DNA of 64,000 nucleotides from Aquilonibacter sp963820185 (GCA_963820185.1 CAWFYV010000004.1:1-64000); one strand, 5' to 3'. Counted from the first letter of the stretch, positions 37,695 through 49,398 are shown. A program made the numbers and translations. The notes: generated by a model not told the origin, from the letters alone.

Positions 37695-39610
37695 TCCTGA
37701 CAACGTTGATTCTCGGCGCCACGCTCACGCTTGCCGATCTACGCAAACTCGTCGCGGTCGGGCAACCAAAAATCTCGCCCGACGCAACGCGCGTCATCGT
37801 CTCGATCGGCCGCCGCAACTACGACAAAGACCGCATGGACACCGATCTCGTGCTGATCGATGTCGCCTCGCACGCGCAACGTAAACTCGTGCGCGGCGTA
37901 CGGATCTCCGCCTATGCCTGGTCGCCGACCGGCACCGCTATCGCGTACGTCGCTGTACCGCTCGGCGATCAGAACGCGCGCCCTCACCTCTATGTTCTAC
38001 CGATGAACGGCGGCGAACCGCTCGCGCTCACCGACGAAAAAACTGGGGTCGCCGGCTTTGCATGGCGCGCGGACGGGCACGCCATTGTCTACGCGGCAAC
38101 GCCCGAGAATCCGCGCCAAAAAGAACTCGATCACGGAGAAAACGCATTCAACGTCACCGAGGAAGCGTGGACTGAGCAGGAGCCCACGCCGACGCGCCAG
38201 CTCTATACCGTCGACGTCGCCGATCATGCTAAGCCGCATCACGTTGGTGATGGGAGCTGGAGCAGCGGCGGCGACTTCACCTATGCGCCCGACGGCAAGA
38301 GCCTCTTCGTCACGCGAATCACGGCTGGGTTTCAGCCGAATCAGTCGTTTGCCCGCCAAATCGTACGCGTGAACTTGCGCGACGGCAAGCTCTCCTCGAT
38401 CGTCAGCCTCTCATTGCGGCAAAACGATCCGTTCTTCTCGCCCGACGGGAAGCATCTCGGCTTCATCTTCGGCAATCCGAAGTTTCTCCCGATAGGCGAA
38501 CTTGCCGTCGCCGATCCCGATGGTCGCGACGCGCGGTGGACCTCCAAGCTGCTCGACCGGCCGGTGTACGATCAAGCCTTCATGCCTGATGGAAGCGTCA
38601 CCGTCGTCGCACCGAACCACACGCGCGCGCTACTGTATCACCTCGATGGAACCCACGCAGTACCTCTTCCCATCGGCGATCTCAACGCCTTGAGTGTCAG
38701 CGCGGCAAGAAACGGTACGATCGCCTTTGCGGCATCGAGTCCAACGTCGCCACCCGACGTCTACGTGCTCACACCCGGCGCGCACGCACCGGTGCGGCTG
38801 ACGGATGAGAACGCGTGGCTCGCGAACATCACGCTTGGACGGCACGAAACCGTGCACTGGCACACGCGCGATGGATTCGTTGCCGACGGGGTGCTGGTCT
38901 ATCCGCCGAATTGGGGTTCCGGTAAGCAGTATCCCTTAGCACTGCTCATTCACGGCGGCCCGACCGCCGAGTCGAACGACTCGTTTAGCGGCTTGGCCGA
39001 CATGCTAGCCGCCCACGGATGGTTCGTCTTCCAGCCGAACTACATCGGCAGCAGCAGCGAAGGCATCGCGTACGTGCTCGCCGATGCGCCGCACGTTTCC
39101 AGTGTTGCGGCCGCAAGCATCGAAGACGGCGTCGACGCGCTCCTGAAACGCGGGATGGTCGATCCGCATAAGATCGCGGTGTCGGGCTGGTCGGCCGGCG
39201 GCCAGATGACCTCGTGGTTGATCACGCATGACACGCGGTGGGTCGCCGCGGTCGACGGCGCAGCGGTCGACGACTGGCTTCAGATCAGCGCGATGACCGA
39301 TGCGAAGTCGTACAACAGCTACCTCATCGGTTTTGATCCGTGGGCACACCAACAGCTGTTGGACATCTACAAAGAAGAATCACCGTTGGCGTACGCGGAT
39401 CGGGTGAAGACGCCGACGCTCATCCTGAGCGATGCGAGCGACTACCGCGTGCCGACGCCGCTTTCATATGAGTTCTATCATGCTATCCGAGCAACGGGAA
39501 CACCGGTGAAGTTTGTAGTCTGGCCGGTAGTCGGGCACTTTCCGACCGATCCTGTCCGGGTGGAGGACGTGTACCGACAATGGGAAGCGTGGCTCGCGCA
39601 GTACTTATAA
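37691..39610 (+). CDS. S9-family peptidase, second copy
   Basis: 639 residues. The N-terminus MILTTLILGATLTLADLRKLVAVG may be a short signal peptide. The same architecture as the upstream gene is seen: beta-propeller blades (ISPDATRVIVSIGRRN, FSPDGKHLGFIFG) and a hydrolase domain with LIHGGPTAESNDSF, Ser501 (GWSAGG), Asp584 (SDASDYRVP) and His616 (VVGHFP). The two proteins are paralogues and overlap by ATGA, indicating a tandem duplication kept in one operon. Confidence 0.9.
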   Translation: MILTTLILGATLTLADLRKLVAVGQPKISPDATRVIVSIGRRNYDKDRMDTDLVLIDVASHAQRKLVRGVRISAYAWSPTGTAIAYVAVPLGDQNARPHLYVLPMNGGEPLALTDEKTGVAGFAWRADGHAIVYAATPENPRQKELDHGENAFNVTEEAWTEQEPTPTRQLYTVDVADHAKPHHVGDGSWSSGGDFTYAPDGKSLFVTRITAGFQPNQSFARQIVRVNLRDGKLSSIVSLSLRQNDPFFSPDGKHLGFIFGNPKFLPIGELAVADPDGRDARWTSKLLDRPVYDQAFMPDGSVTVVAPNHTRALLYHLDGTHAVPLPIGDLNALSVSAARNGTIAFAASSPTSPPDVYVLTPGAHAPVRLTDENAWLANITLGRHETVHWHTRDGFVADGVLVYPPNWGSGKQYPLALLIHGGPTAESNDSFSGLADMLAAHGWFVFQPNYIGSSSEGIAYVLADAPHVSSVAAASIEDGVDALLKRGMVDPHKIAVSGWSAGGQMTSWLITHDTRWVAAVDGAAVDDWLQISAMTDAKSYNSYLIGFDPWAHQQLLDIYKEESPLAYADRVKTPTLILSDASDYRVPTPLSYEFYHAIRATGTPVKFVVWPVVGHFPTDPVRVEDVYRQWEAWLAQYL

Positions 39611-40737
39611 TTGCGGCGTGCTGCCTGATGGCAGCGGCTGCCCCCGATGCTATGCCGGCCGTGTCGAGTGCTTTCACGATCGAGCGCATTGCGACGGTTG
39701 ACGGCGCGCGCGAGCTGGTCGCGGCGCCAAACGGCGATCTATTCATCGGCACGTCGGGTCCTAACGTCTATCTTCTTCCGCACGCCGATGCGGCACATCC
39801 CGATCAACCGCACGTCTTTGCGACGTTCGATAACAAGCCGGCCGCGGGCGTAACGCTCGGCGACGATGCGCTCATCGTCGGCACACAGTTTGCCGTCTAT
39901 GAAATTCCGTATCGAACCGGCGACCAGAAGCCACGCGGCGCACCGGTCAAACTGCTCTCGGTACGCCTTTCCGGCATCGCACGCGATCACGTGACGACGA
40001 GCGTTGCGGTTGTAGGCGACACGCTGTATGCGAGCGTCGGCTCGTCATGCAACGCGTGCGTCCCCGACCTCGACTCGACACGCGCCACAATTCAACGCTT
40101 CGACCTGCTTCGTCATACGGCGACGGAGGAAGCGTACAACATCCGCAATGCAATCGCGCTCGCGGTCAATCCCGCAACGCAGACGCTCTGGGCCGGCGTC
40201 GCGGGCGCCGATGATCTGCCGCTCTATCATCCCTACGAGATCTTCGACGCCGTCTCGCTCCACGCGTACCCCGTCGACTATGGTTGGCCGGCCTGTTACG
40301 AAAACCGAAAGCACTTCACCCAGTGGCCCGGCGACTGTTCGAAAACCCCGATTCCGCGCGTCGTTTTTCCGGCCTACGAAACGCCGATCGGTGCGGCCTT
40401 CTACCCGGCCGGCGCGCATGGCGCGCACGCGTTTCCCGCAGCATACCGCGGCGGCGCGTTCGTCACGTTACACGGCTCGTGGCACGGCCCGCAAGAAGGG
40501 CTCTCTGGCTATGTGCCGCCGCGCGTAGTGTTCGTGCCGATGCACGGCGACGACCCGGTGCACCCCGTGAATTGGAACGACCCGGCGACGCAATGGCAGC
40601 AATTTGTCGACGGCTATCAAAACGGCGGGACGTCCGAACGCATCGGACGCCCCACCGGAATTGCCGTCGGCCCAGACGGCTCGCTCTTTGTTGCCGACGA
40701 TCAAACCGGCGCGATCTACCGCATTCGACCGCGATAG
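39580..40737 (+). CDS. PQQ-type sugar/sorbosone dehydrogenase-like protein, exported
   Basis: 385 residues; ATG 39580 overlaps the S9 peptidase by 31 bases. Signal peptide SVARAVLIIAACCLMAAAAPDA. It is a paralogue of the lipoprotein at 34284: DGARELVAAPNGDLFIGTSGPNVYLL, TTSVAVVGDTLYASVGSSCNAC, NIRNAIALAVNPATQTLWAGVAGADDL, YHPYEIFDAV, DYGWPACYEN, AYRGGAFVTLHGSWHG, GRPTGIAVGPDGSLFVADDQTGAIYRIRP. It lacks the lipobox, so it should be soluble in the periplasm. Together the four genes look like one secreted degradation unit. Confidence 0.8.
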   Translation: MGSVARAVLIIAACCLMAAAAPDAMPAVSSAFTIERIATVDGARELVAAPNGDLFIGTSGPNVYLLPHADAAHPDQPHVFATFDNKPAAGVTLGDDALIVGTQFAVYEIPYRTGDQKPRGAPVKLLSVRLSGIARDHVTTSVAVVGDTLYASVGSSCNACVPDLDSTRATIQRFDLLRHTATEEAYNIRNAIALAVNPATQTLWAGVAGADDLPLYHPYEIFDAVSLHAYPVDYGWPACYENRKHFTQWPGDCSKTPIPRVVFPAYETPIGAAFYPAGAHGAHAFPAAYRGGAFVTLHGSWHGPQEGLSGYVPPRVVFVPMHGDDPVHPVNWNDPATQWQQFVDGYQNGGTSERIGRPTGIAVGPDGSLFVADDQTGAIYRIRPR

Positions 40738-40738
40738 G

Positions 40739-42607
40739 TCACTGCTGGTAGATCGTGACACTCATCGTCGTGGGATTTGAAACGGTCGTGTCGGTCGACG
40801 AACCGCACGAATCGTCGTACGAGAAGCCATACGCCCCGCCGTTGTAACCGTAGGTTACCCCCGTTGTGGGCGACGTTTCGAGCGCGACCTGGTGGAGATA
40901 ACTCGCGTAGTCGTTTTGATACCCGGTGACGGTATACGGGCCGGTTGGGTTCGGACAACTAACTTGCGCGTTAGTTCCAAACGTACCGCGGTTGAGCGCA
41001 CCGACCACGCGATTGCCGGCCGCAAGAACTTCGCTCGCGATCTGACTTGTGTTTGCCACGTATGAGAATGCGCCGCTGTTTGCAAGAACCTGCATCGTCG
41101 CCGTCCCCCACTTATACGTTTGCTGATTGGTCGAGCTAAACGGCGAGAGAATCGTGACGACCGGCGTCCCGGTCAACGCCGGCGTGGCGTAGAACTGGAA
41201 GTTCTCGTTGGTGTCGACTTGTCCGTAGATCGTGCCCCACGCCGCGTTCGCGGGCGCGAGATTCAGCGCCATCGTCTGTGTCTTATAGGCGTCCCACGCC
41301 GTCTGCAACGGCGTATCGAGGAAACTCGTGTTTGAGAAGAATCCGCTCTGGTCGCCGTGTCCGGGATTCATGACGCGGTACGGCCACTGAGAATTCAGCG
41401 TCTGCCATTGCGCCGAATCATTCTTAAGCAGACCATGCAGCGCAGTAACAGCGCCGGCGGTAAAGCCAAACGTTCCGCTCGTCGTGCCGTTCACGGTAAC
41501 GCCTAACGGCAGATTGAAGCTGTCGACTTGCGACGTGTCTGCGTTGAAGCTCCCGCCCGCAAACGTATACTCGACGTAGTCGAAGTATTCGTTTGTCGAT
41601 GCGTCGGACGCCCAAGGCGCTGGATTGTTCGGTCCGGCTGCCGCGGGGGCGGTAGTCGGAATGTTGAATTTGAACGTGCCCTCCACGATGTAGACACGCG
41701 CCGACGTCAACGGCGGCAAGTAAATCGTGTTGCTCGTCGAGCCGCCACCAAACGGAATGGGCGGAATGTTTGCACCGTTGTTGGTCATTGGTACCGTACC
41801 GCCATTAGCCGTGACATAGACCCATTGGGCAGGGTTCGACCCATTGACTTGTCCGGCGATATAGATGTTGATACCGCTCGAAGGCATGTTTGAATTCTTG
41901 TTGGTGAGCGTCAGCGCGACGGTTCCCGGCACGGGCGAAGCAGACGCGGTTGGTGCCGGCGACGCACTCGGTGTGGGCGCCGGGCTCGGCGTGACAACCG
42001 GTTGGCTCGTATAGCCAAGCGCGAACACGTATGGTGTATTGGCAAGAATGTTGAAGCCGGTCTGCACGCTCGGAAACGTTACGGTCTGGCCAGAGACGGT
42101 TCCCGGCGACAAGAGCGGCACCCATGCGGTCGGGCCGACGTTCGGATCGTAGAAAAACAGCGACGTCGTCGCGCCACTCGGTATCGTCACGTTCGACGGA
42201 AGCGTAAATATGAAGCTGGGCGCCGACGCAAATCCCACTTGACCCGTGCTCGAGACGGTGAGGTATATCAGTGTCGTGACGGGAGAGCCAATAACCGCGG
42301 GCTTGCGCGATGAAGTGGTGCGCTGCGAAGCATATGGTGTCGGGATACCGGCCGGCGGAGCCGTCGAAAGCGCCGCTGTCATTGTGGCCGTTGTTCCGGT
42401 GACCACCGGCGGCACTACGAACGTTAACGTGTAGCCGTCAGCTGAGAGTGTTACCGAAGCCGGCGAAGGGCCGACGGGGATGGGTGCACTCGGGCCCGGC
42501 GAGGGCGTTGTTGCGGGGAGCGTTAAAGGCGTGCTGCCCGGGCTGCCGCCGCATCCCGCGACCGCGATCGCAGCCAAGAACAAACCCGGGAAGAGATAAC
42601 GCAACAT
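40739..42607 (-). CDS. Putative GH64-like beta-1,3-glucanase lipoprotein
   Basis: 622 residues from ATG 42607, where MLRYLFPGLFLAAIAVAGCGG gives a lipoprotein signal; the longer frame to 42748 is rejected. The first 230 residues are a Pro/Thr/Ser-rich linker plus an Ig-like domain. From about residue 250 the sequence fits the thaumatin-like beta-1,3-glucanase family (GH64): VALTLTNKNS, GINIYIAGQV, TSARVYIVEGTFKFNIP, YFDYVEYTFAGGSFNADTSQVDSFNLPLGV and the terminal YGFSYDDSCGSS. Such enzymes hydrolyse laminarin or fungal cell-wall glucan. Family assignment is by pattern only. Confidence 0.65.
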   Translation of the reverse strand: MLRYLFPGLFLAAIAVAGCGGSPGSTPLTLPATTPSPGPSAPIPVGPSPASVTLSADGYTLTFVVPPVVTGTTATMTAALSTAPPAGIPTPYASQRTTSSRKPAVIGSPVTTLIYLTVSSTGQVGFASAPSFIFTLPSNVTIPSGATTSLFFYDPNVGPTAWVPLLSPGTVSGQTVTFPSVQTGFNILANTPYVFALGYTSQPVVTPSPAPTPSASPAPTASASPVPGTVALTLTNKNSNMPSSGINIYIAGQVNGSNPAQWVYVTANGGTVPMTNNGANIPPIPFGGGSTSNTIYLPPLTSARVYIVEGTFKFNIPTTAPAAAGPNNPAPWASDASTNEYFDYVEYTFAGGSFNADTSQVDSFNLPLGVTVNGTTSGTFGFTAGAVTALHGLLKNDSAQWQTLNSQWPYRVMNPGHGDQSGFFSNTSFLDTPLQTAWDAYKTQTMALNLAPANAAWGTIYGQVDTNENFQFYATPALTGTPVVTILSPFSSTNQQTYKWGTATMQVLANSGAFSYVANTSQIASEVLAAGNRVVGALNRGTFGTNAQVSCPNPTGPYTVTGYQNDYASYLHQVALETSPTTGVTYGYNGGAYGFSYDDSCGSSTDTTVSNPTTMSVTIYQQ

Positions 42608-42711
42608 CAGCACCCGCCTCGATAAGCAACGAGAATATACTTTACCAATGTCGGCAAAGCGCACGCTCGCCTGAACGGCGGGGTTGGGAACCAAAAAACA
42701 ATTCTGTGTAA

Positions 42712-42760
42712 ACGACGAGAGCCCACGACATTGCTGTCGCGGGCTCATCGTTTCTATAAA
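42712..42760 (-). terminator. Hairpin after 5S rRNA, probable rrn terminator
   Basis: Read leftwards, GAGCCCGCGACA-GCAA-TGTCGTGGGCTC forms a 12-bp stem with a tetraloop just after the 5S gene. The following sequence TCGTCGTTTACAC has only a weak T-run, so termination may be partly factor-dependent. It separates the rRNA operon from the glucanase-like lipoprotein gene. Confidence 0.6.
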
Positions 42761-42877
42761 TCTGGCGCCGACCTACTTTCGAGGGACCCTGCGGTCCGAC
42801 TATCATTGGCGCTTGCGGGCTTAACTGCCGTGTTCGGGATGGGAACGGGTGGGGCCCCGCCGCTATGGACGCCAGAA
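42761..42877 (-). rRNA. rrf: 5S ribosomal RNA
   Basis: About 117 nt. Terminal complement TCTGGCG / CGCCAGA closes helix I, and the interior contains the 5S-typical minus-strand sequences GAACACGGCAGTTAAGCCCG (shown inverted here) and GGTCCCTCGAAAGTAGGTCGGCG. It is the last gene of the leftward rRNA operon, about 110 bp after the 23S 3' end. Confidence 0.93.
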
Positions 42878-43259
42878 ACTGGATCCCCACACGCGATGGC
42901 GAGCCTGAGCTCCAGCCGATCGCGGGTGGGAAAGCTGTACAGAGAAGAACTTCCAAGTGCCAAGTACGATAGCGTAAGCGTAGTATAAAATATCCGAGCG
43001 ATTAGTACCGGTCAGCTTCACACCTTGCAGTGCTTCTACCCCCGGCCTATCAACGTGGTGGTCTACCACGACTCTTCACCCTTGCGGGATTGAAGTCTCA
43101 TCTTAGGGTCAGTTTCGTGCTTATATGCTTTCAGCACTTATCTGATCCGAACATAGCTACCCGGCTATGCCCCTGGCGGGACAACCGGTTCACCAGCGGT
43201 TCGTTCGACTCGGTCCTCTCGTACTAGAGTCCACGCCCTTCAAACTTCCTACGCCCACA

Positions 43260-43300
<41 letters not shown>

Positions 43301-43308
43301 ATCGCGTA

Positions 43309-43345
<37 letters not shown>

Positions 43346-43378
43346 ACTACAGCCCCAGGATGCGACGATCCGACATCG

Positions 43379-44198
43379 CGCGTCATTCCATCATTACTGA
43401 TGGCGCAGACTATATCTTCACCCTGCCCGATTTGCTCAGGCGAGGGGCCGGCGTGTGATAGCGGTCATAGATTTACTCGATCGCTCGAGCAGCAACACAC
43501 TATCTCACCATCTCGTTCGTGCCGAGATGGATCAGTCGTTACGGGGTCATGACGGCAACTTATACCTGAACTCTGGCCTCAGATGAGGTTCGATGATCCG
43601 CTTGAATCGCAACACGCTTGACACCGCAATTCGAATGCGATGGTAGCTCTTGTCTCGGTTCAGAGTGGCTTCGATTTGCCATTGTTCCAGCAGCATGTCC
43701 AGCATCCGCATTTGGCTGCCCAGATCAAACTGCTGCGTGTTGAGGTATATCGATCGATGGCTCTTGCATCCGTCATCCATGAACCACGTCGCCAAACTCA
43801 GCGGCGTGATTTCGACCTTCGGTACGATCTTGCGATTCCCCAAGTAGAACGCGTCATAGTAACGCGTCAGCTCGGGCAAACTCAAGGTTGTGAACCGATA
43901 GGCTCTTCGTCCAGCATTTCCATCGCGGGCCTTGGGAGGCGTCGCGACAAGATTTGAGAGCACGCGATATTTCCAATCGACGTATTCCCGCTGGGCGTAT
44001 GAATGATTGATCTCAAGAAGCGCATTGACTTTGCAACGCATCGCTCCGTCGCCGAGTAATGACCCGACGATGACCGATCGTTGTGTTTCCGTCAGACTTC
44101 CCACGGTATTGTCCTTGCGCCAGTCCAAGCGCGTTAGGAGTTCACCGTTATAAGCCGGAACTTCAAATGGTGTTTCCACCATTTCACCCCTTATGTTG
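43379..44198 (-). other. Group I intron in 23S rRNA (E. coli site 2500)
   Basis: 820 nt between exons ...GGCACCT and CGATGTCGG. The 5' exon ends in U and the intron ends in G, as group I splicing requires. P1 pairs CACCT with the internal guide GGGTG at 44185-44190, leaving U-G at the splice site. P2 is a perfect eight-base stem with GAAA loop (44165-44184). P (AACGGTGAAC) and Q (AATACCGTGG) elements share CGGT/ACCG for P4. R (GTAACGACTGATCC, 43529-43542), P8 (CATCTCG..CGAGATG, 43509-43529), S (GAAGATATAGTCTGC, 43405-43419) and P9 (43388-43403) follow. The endonuclease frame occupies the space between Q and R, that is the P6 loop. Confidence 0.9.
43547..44182 (-). CDS. LAGLIDADG homing endonuclease inside the intron
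   Basis: 211 residues from ATG 44182, 17 nt into the intron. The two LAGLIDADG-type helices are IVGSLLGDGAM (about residues 38-48) and LATWFMDDGC (about 130-140), both with the catalytic Asp and spaced as in single-chain enzymes. The middle (HSYAQREYVDWKYRVLSNL, LYNTQQ-like YLNTQQFDL) matches the family often found in rRNA introns. The first 30 codons overlap P2-P4 of the ribozyme, so the functional start may be lower, near residue 48. The enzyme should cut intron-less 23S genes at the insertion site and drive homing. Confidence 0.9.
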   Translation of the reverse strand: MVETPFEVPAYNGELLTRLDWRKDNTVGSLTETQRSVIVGSLLGDGAMRCKVNALLEINHSYAQREYVDWKYRVLSNLVATPPKARDGNAGRRAYRFTTLSLPELTRYYDAFYLGNRKIVPKVEITPLSLATWFMDDGCKSHRSIYLNTQQFDLGSQMRMLDMLLEQWQIEATLNRDKSYHRIRIAVSSVLRFKRIIEPHLRPEFRYKLPS

Positions 44199-44225
44199 AG
44201 GTGCCAAACCTCCCCGTCGATGTGG

Positions 44226-44261
<36 letters not shown>

Positions 44262-44275
44262 GCTTTTATCCGATA

Positions 44276-44311
<36 letters not shown>

Positions 44312-44417
44312 TAGTCCTGCTTTCGCACCTGCTCGACTTGTCTGTCTCGCAGTTAAGCTCCCTTATGCCTATGCACTCTAAACGAACGGTTTCTGACCGT
44401 TCTGAGGGAACCTTTGA

Positions 44418-44471
<54 letters not shown>

Positions 44472-44727
44472 TATGTCCTACAACCGGATGACGGTTGTGA
44501 GTTAGAATCCCAAGACTATCAGGGTGGTATCCCAACGTTGTCTCCCCGATGACTAGCGCCACCGGATCATCGACTCCCACCTATCCTGTACGGACAATCT
44601 CAAAACCCAAAACCAGGATACAGTAAAGCTTCACGGGGTCTTTCCGTCCTGCTGCGGGTAACCAGCATCTTCACTGGTACTGCAATTTCGCCGAGTTCCC
44701 CATTGAGACAGTGTCCAAGTCGTTACT

Positions 44728-44769
<42 letters not shown>

Positions 44770-45052
44770 CACTTTTTTCCGGCACTTTCATACCGGAGTG
44801 GACTCTATCTTCATCCGATGAGAAGATCGCGGACGATCTAACTCGTTTTCGGAGCCCTGCGTATAGTCTCTGAGGATCCCCCGAATCAAAAGACCCGAGG
44901 TTTCCTGCGGATTGTCCAATCCCAAACCATTTTTACTGCCGGCGTTCTTACGAACGTCGATGAGTAGGTTGGGCTCTAAGGATATTCCCGCATATAGCAA
45001 GGTTTTCGACCGCACATCGCTGTGCGGAGAGGCAACGTGTTCAATACACTTC
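44770..45052 (-). other. Group I intron in 23S rRNA (E. coli site 1931), no ORF
   Basis: 283 nt between exon CCTAAGGT and AGCGAAATTCC. The exon ends in U and the intron in G. P1 can form between AGGT and GCCT (near 45030), and P2 is CCGCACA-GCGA-TGTGCGG (45010-45027). The conserved elements are close to consensus: P ATATGCGGGAATATCC (44980-44995), Q GGACAATCCGCAGGAAACC (44899-44917), R CTCAGAGACTATACGCAGG (44856-44874), P8 AGATCG-TCCG-CGATCT, S GAAGATAGAGTCC (44800-44812), and P9 TCCGG..CCGGA. No credible reading frame is inside, so it must have moved without its own endonuclease or lost one. Confidence 0.92.
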
Positions 45053-45564
45053 ACCTTAGGACGGTTATAGTTACCGCCGCCGTTTACTGGGGCTTCAATT
45101 CGCAGCTTCGCTTGCGCTAACCACTCCTTTTAACCTTCCAGCACCGGGCAGGAGTCAGCCCCTATACGTCTGCTTTCGCATTCGCAGAGACCTGTGTTTT
45201 TGTTAAACAGTCGCTTGGACCTATTCTCTGCGACCACCCTCAGCTTACGTGGTAAACACTTCACCAAAGGTGGCACCCCTTCTCCCAAAGTTACGGGGTC
45301 AATTTGCCGAGTTCCTTAACAGGGATTCTCTCGTCGCCTTAGCATGCTCTGCCAGTCTACCTGTGTCGGTGTACGGTACGGGCACCTATGATCCTTAATA
45401 GAGGCTTTTCTTGGCAGCGTGGAGTCAGTCACTTCGGCTCCGAAGAGCCTCGTATTCGCTTCTCGTCCTTGCAACGCGGATTTACCTACGTTACGGACTA
45501 CCTGCTTGAACGCCCACATCCATCCGGGCGCTGACCTATCCTCCTGCGTTACCCCATCATTTCA

Positions 45565-45651
45565 TAGACTTTGACAGACGATATCGAGCAACAAAAAACA
45601 TCGAGTATAACCTCGATGCGTTCGTCGATCGACATTGTCCGGCAAAGTCTA
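45565..45651 (-). other. 23S rRNA intervening sequence (stem-loop insertion)
   Basis: 87 nt closed by TAGACTTTG / CAAAGTCTA, with an inner hairpin CATCGAG..CTCGATG (45599-45618). Comparison by eye with E. coli 23S places it near position 1420, where the reference has only a short loop. Such AT-richer helical insertions are usually cut out by RNase III, leaving fragmented but functional 23S rRNA. Confidence 0.65.
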
Positions 45652-46586
45652 AACGGTCATCGGTGGTAGCAGAATATGAACTGCTTGTGCATCGCCTACG
45701 CTTCTCAGCCTCGGCTTAGCTCCCGACTCACCCTGAGACGATTGACGTTGCTCAGGAAACCTTAGACTTCCGGCGTGCGGGGTTCTCACCCGCATTTGTC
45801 GCTACTTATACCTGCATTCGCACTTGTAGTTCGTCCACACGTCCTCACGGTCGTGCTTCAGCCTACGCTACAACGCTCCCCTACCGATTAGTTTTTAATT
45901 AATCCCAAAGCTTCGGTTATATGCTTGAGCCCCGTTGAATTTTCGGCGCCCCATCACTCGACTAGTGAGCTATTACGCACTCTTTCAAGGGTGGCTGCTT
46001 CTAAGCCAACCTCCTAGTTGTCTATGCGACAAGACTTCCTTTACCACTAAGCACATATTAGGGACCTTAGCTGTTGATCTGGGCTGTTTCCCTTTTGAGC
46101 ATGGAGCTTATCCCCCACACTCTGACTGCTATGCAGTGCGCCACGGTATTCGGAGTTTGATGGGGTTCGGTAATCTGGTAAGACCCCTAGCCCTGTCAGT
46201 GCTCTACCCCCGTGGGTTAACGCATAACGCTAGTCCTCAAACTATTTCGGGGAGAACCAGCTATCTCCGAGCTCGATTGGCTTTTCACCCCTATCCACAA
46301 GTCATCCAATGTTTTTTCAACAACAACAGGTTCGGGCCTCCACGTGAGGTTAATCACGCTTCACCCTGCTCATGGATAGATCGCTCGGTTTCGGGTCTAC
46401 TGCAACGGACAAATTCGCCCTATTCAGACTCGCTTTCGCTACGGCTCCGGTTCAACACCTTAACCAAGCCCGTTACAAGTAACTCGCAGGTTCATTCTTC
46501 AATAGGCACGCGATTAGCCTTGCCTTGCGGCATGGGCCTTTCACGGTTTGTAGGCATGCGGTTTCATGTTCTATTTCACTCCCCTC

Positions 46587-46633
<47 letters not shown>

Positions 46634-47165
46634 TTCCACAGAATATTTAGCCTTGGAGGATGGTCCCCCCAGTTTCAGACAGGGTTTCTCGTGCCCCGCC
46701 CTACTCACGAACGACTCCGCAAGACCGAATGATTTTGTCTACAGGACTATCACCTTCTATGGTGCGGCTTTCCAGCCGGCTTCTACTATCGATCGGTTTT
46801 GTAACTTGCGCTCAGATTTTTGGCTCTGAGATGGTCGTCGTACAACCCCGCTCATGCAACGCCCAAATGCTTGCACATGAACGGTTTAGGCTGTTCCCAG
46901 TTCGCTCGCCACTACTACGGGAATCTCGTTTGATGTTTTTTCCTCCGGCTACTTAGATGTTTCAGTTCACCGGGTATGCTCTCTCACGACTATTGAATTC
47001 ATCGTGGAGTCCGTGCCCATGACGGCACGGGGGTTGCCCCATTCGGAAATCGCCGGATCATCGCTTCATAGCAGCTCCCCGACGCTTATCGCAGCTTTGC
47101 ACGTCCTTCGTCGCCTGTGGAACCAAGGTATCCACCTGCATGCCCTAATTAATTTTCGACTACGC

Positions 47166-49104
<1,939 letters not shown>

Positions 49105-49300
49105 AATTTTTATGGAGACATGATAAACATGGCTCTATAATTTCGCTGTGCTTTTTCAGACGCGATTGCGGATCGCATCGCTAGAATTCCGAAGAACTCT
49201 AACAGCTAGAATTGTACGTTCTCGCGATTCTCAAAAGACTTGACCTATTACTAGACCTTGTCTTAGAGGTCGGAGACCCACAGACTTATTTGCTGCTGCA

Positions 49301-49320
49301 CTGTTCAGTTTTCAAGGAGC
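49301..49320 (-). promoter_or_regulatory. boxA-like antitermination leader of the rrn operon
   Basis: GCTCCTTGAAAACTGAACAG in transcript sense lies about 200 nt before the 16S gene and repeats, with changes, in the 16S-23S spacer. BoxA sequences bind NusB-S10 and allow full transcription of rRNA operons. The rest of 49105-49535 holds leader hairpins and no gene. Confidence 0.6.
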
Positions 49321-49398
49321 GAACGGCTCGGGCACCGGCAACCAAAACGCGCATCTTTCGATCGCGCTTTGGATGAGGGAGTCCAAGCCAACCCGGCT

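Noticed and set aside
40739..42748. Longer start of the glucanase lipoprotein at 42748
   Set aside because: The lipoprotein signal begins at 42607 and the extra 47 residues overlap the rrn terminator region.
44788..45054. 88-codon frame on the minus strand in the 23S gene
   Set aside because: It is contained in the ORF-less group I intron and covers its P, Q, R and S elements; there is no LAGLIDADG, GIY-YIG or HNH motif.
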